The notes below the pieces were generated by a model. It saw only the letters and a list, made by a program, of their open reading frames with translations, was not told the DNA's origin and searched no databases. A program made the position numbers and the translations under genes. A DNA stretch of 6,489 nt. Origin: Defluviitaleaceae bacterium (GTDB lineage Bacteria > Bacillota > Clostridia > Lachnospirales > WQUN01). The stretch spans positions 1-6,489 of the forward strand of contig WRKK01000211.1 in assembly GCA_009782245.1 (NCBI GenBank), read 5' to 3'. Positions 6,284-6,489 of the stretch are shown piece after piece (the stretch's first letter is position 1; each line of letters opens with the position of its first letter).

Positions 6284-6336
6284 AGTATAGCAAAAGGTTT
6301 TGGAAATGTCAATAGTTTGAAAAAAATTTTTTTTAT
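6284..6336 (-). promoter_or_regulatory. Strong promoter and A/T-rich UP-like element for the tRNA (and possibly uxaBA)
   Basis: On the minus strand the -35 box is a perfect TTGACA (6307-6312) and the -10 is TATACT (6284-6289), with 17 bp between and TGC before the -10 (extended -10). Just upstream of the -35 is an A/T-only block (about 6319-6335) of T-runs and A-runs that resembles an UP element, typical of stable-RNA promoters. The -10 box lies in an imperfect dyad CTATGCTAGTATAG (6277-6290). The leader to the tRNA is about 55 nt and contains two copies of AAAACTAGC. Confidence 0.82.
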
Positions 6337-6370
6337 GGCTGTATGGTTAGTTTATAAGAGTAGCCGTTTT

Positions 6371-6396
6371 GTAGGGGCGAACGTCCATCGGCGTAC
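6371..6396 (+). repeat. Diverged copy of the GTAGGGGCGA intergenic repeat
   Basis: It begins GTAGGGGCGA, identical to the start of the copy at 6468, then continues ACGTCCATCGGCGTAC with scattered differences. TTGTAGGGGCGA is shared exactly with 6466-6477. The copy looks decayed because its inner dyad is no longer perfect. Confidence 0.6.
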
Positions 6397-6428
6397 ATTT
6401 TTATTGAAGCATTGGGGATTAGACGGAC

Positions 6429-6489
6429 GGGCGACCGAGGACGGTCGCCCCTACGGGAGACACCGTTGTAGGGGCGACCGTCCTCGGTC
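6429..6489. repeat. Nested palindromic repeat pair (inverted GTAGGGGCGA copies), running off the window
   Basis: A perfect 22-bp inverted repeat has arms 6433-6454 and 6468-6489, separated by 13 nt (GGGAGACACCGTT). The arm at 6468 starts GTAGGGGCGACCGTCC. Each arm is itself a palindrome: GGGCGACCG (6429-6437), loop AGGA, CGGTCGCCC (6442-6450), and the second copy would complete the same dyad just beyond 6489. GC content is much higher than in the flanking A/T-rich DNA. No ORF of note is present. It resembles the families of short high-copy intergenic palindromes (REP/MITE-like) seen in many bacterial genomes. The right boundary is unknown. Confidence 0.75.

Noticed and set aside
6371..6489. 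CRISPR array
   Set aside because: The copies are inverted as well as direct, diverged, and not regularly spaced by unique spacers; no cas gene is present.

Overview
The window looks like a chromosomal segment of a low-to-mid GC bacterium, most likely a Bacillota-type anaerobe. The reasons are strong AAGGAGG-type Shine-Dalgarno sites, sigma-A-like promoters with extended -10 boxes, AT-rich spacers, a tRNA without an encoded CCA, and an Rpn-family nuclease gene of a kind common in gut Clostridia and Negativicutes. The taxonomic placement is an inference only.

Layout from left to right. (1) At 1-103 (minus) is the N-terminal piece of an Rpn-family PD-(D/E)XK nuclease / putative transposase, cut by the window edge. 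(2) At 104-285 is a divergent control region with two good promoters back to back. (3) At 286-2496 (plus) is a 736-residue transmembrane methyl-accepting chemotaxis protein. Its middle is an array of about six HAMP-like units at a 46-residue period. (4) At 2547-2594 is a perfect 18-bp stem that can terminate both converging transcription units. (5) The minus-strand unit, read from right to left, is promoter (6284-6312), tRNA-CAU (6148-6221), hairpin (6086-6106), uxaB (4539-6059), uxaA (2985-4526), and a small ribbon-helix-helix-like gene (2688-2933) flanked by 12-bp direct repeats. (6) At 6371-6489 are copies of a GTAGGGGCGA-type intergenic palindromic repeat, with the last copy running off the window.

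Functionally, uxaB and uxaA encode consecutive steps of hexuronate catabolism: D-tagaturonate is reduced to D-altronate, which is then dehydrated to 2-keto-3-deoxy-D-gluconate (KDG). This is the galacturonate branch used by pectin degraders. The isomerase (UxaC), KDG kinase and aldolase, transporter and regulator are not in the window. The two genes are tightly coupled, because the uxaA ribosome-binding site overlaps the uxaB stop codon. The chemoreceptor is convergent with this operon and cannot be tied to uronate sensing from sequence alone.

I do not see a clearly new multi-gene system. The most distinctive observations are the long poly-HAMP array, a degenerate 9-nt/3-residue repeat inserted at two loops of UxaA, the palindromic repeat cluster at the right edge, the tRNA-CAU lying directly upstream of uxaBA without a convincing separate mRNA promoter, and the orphan RHH-like gene between direct repeats.
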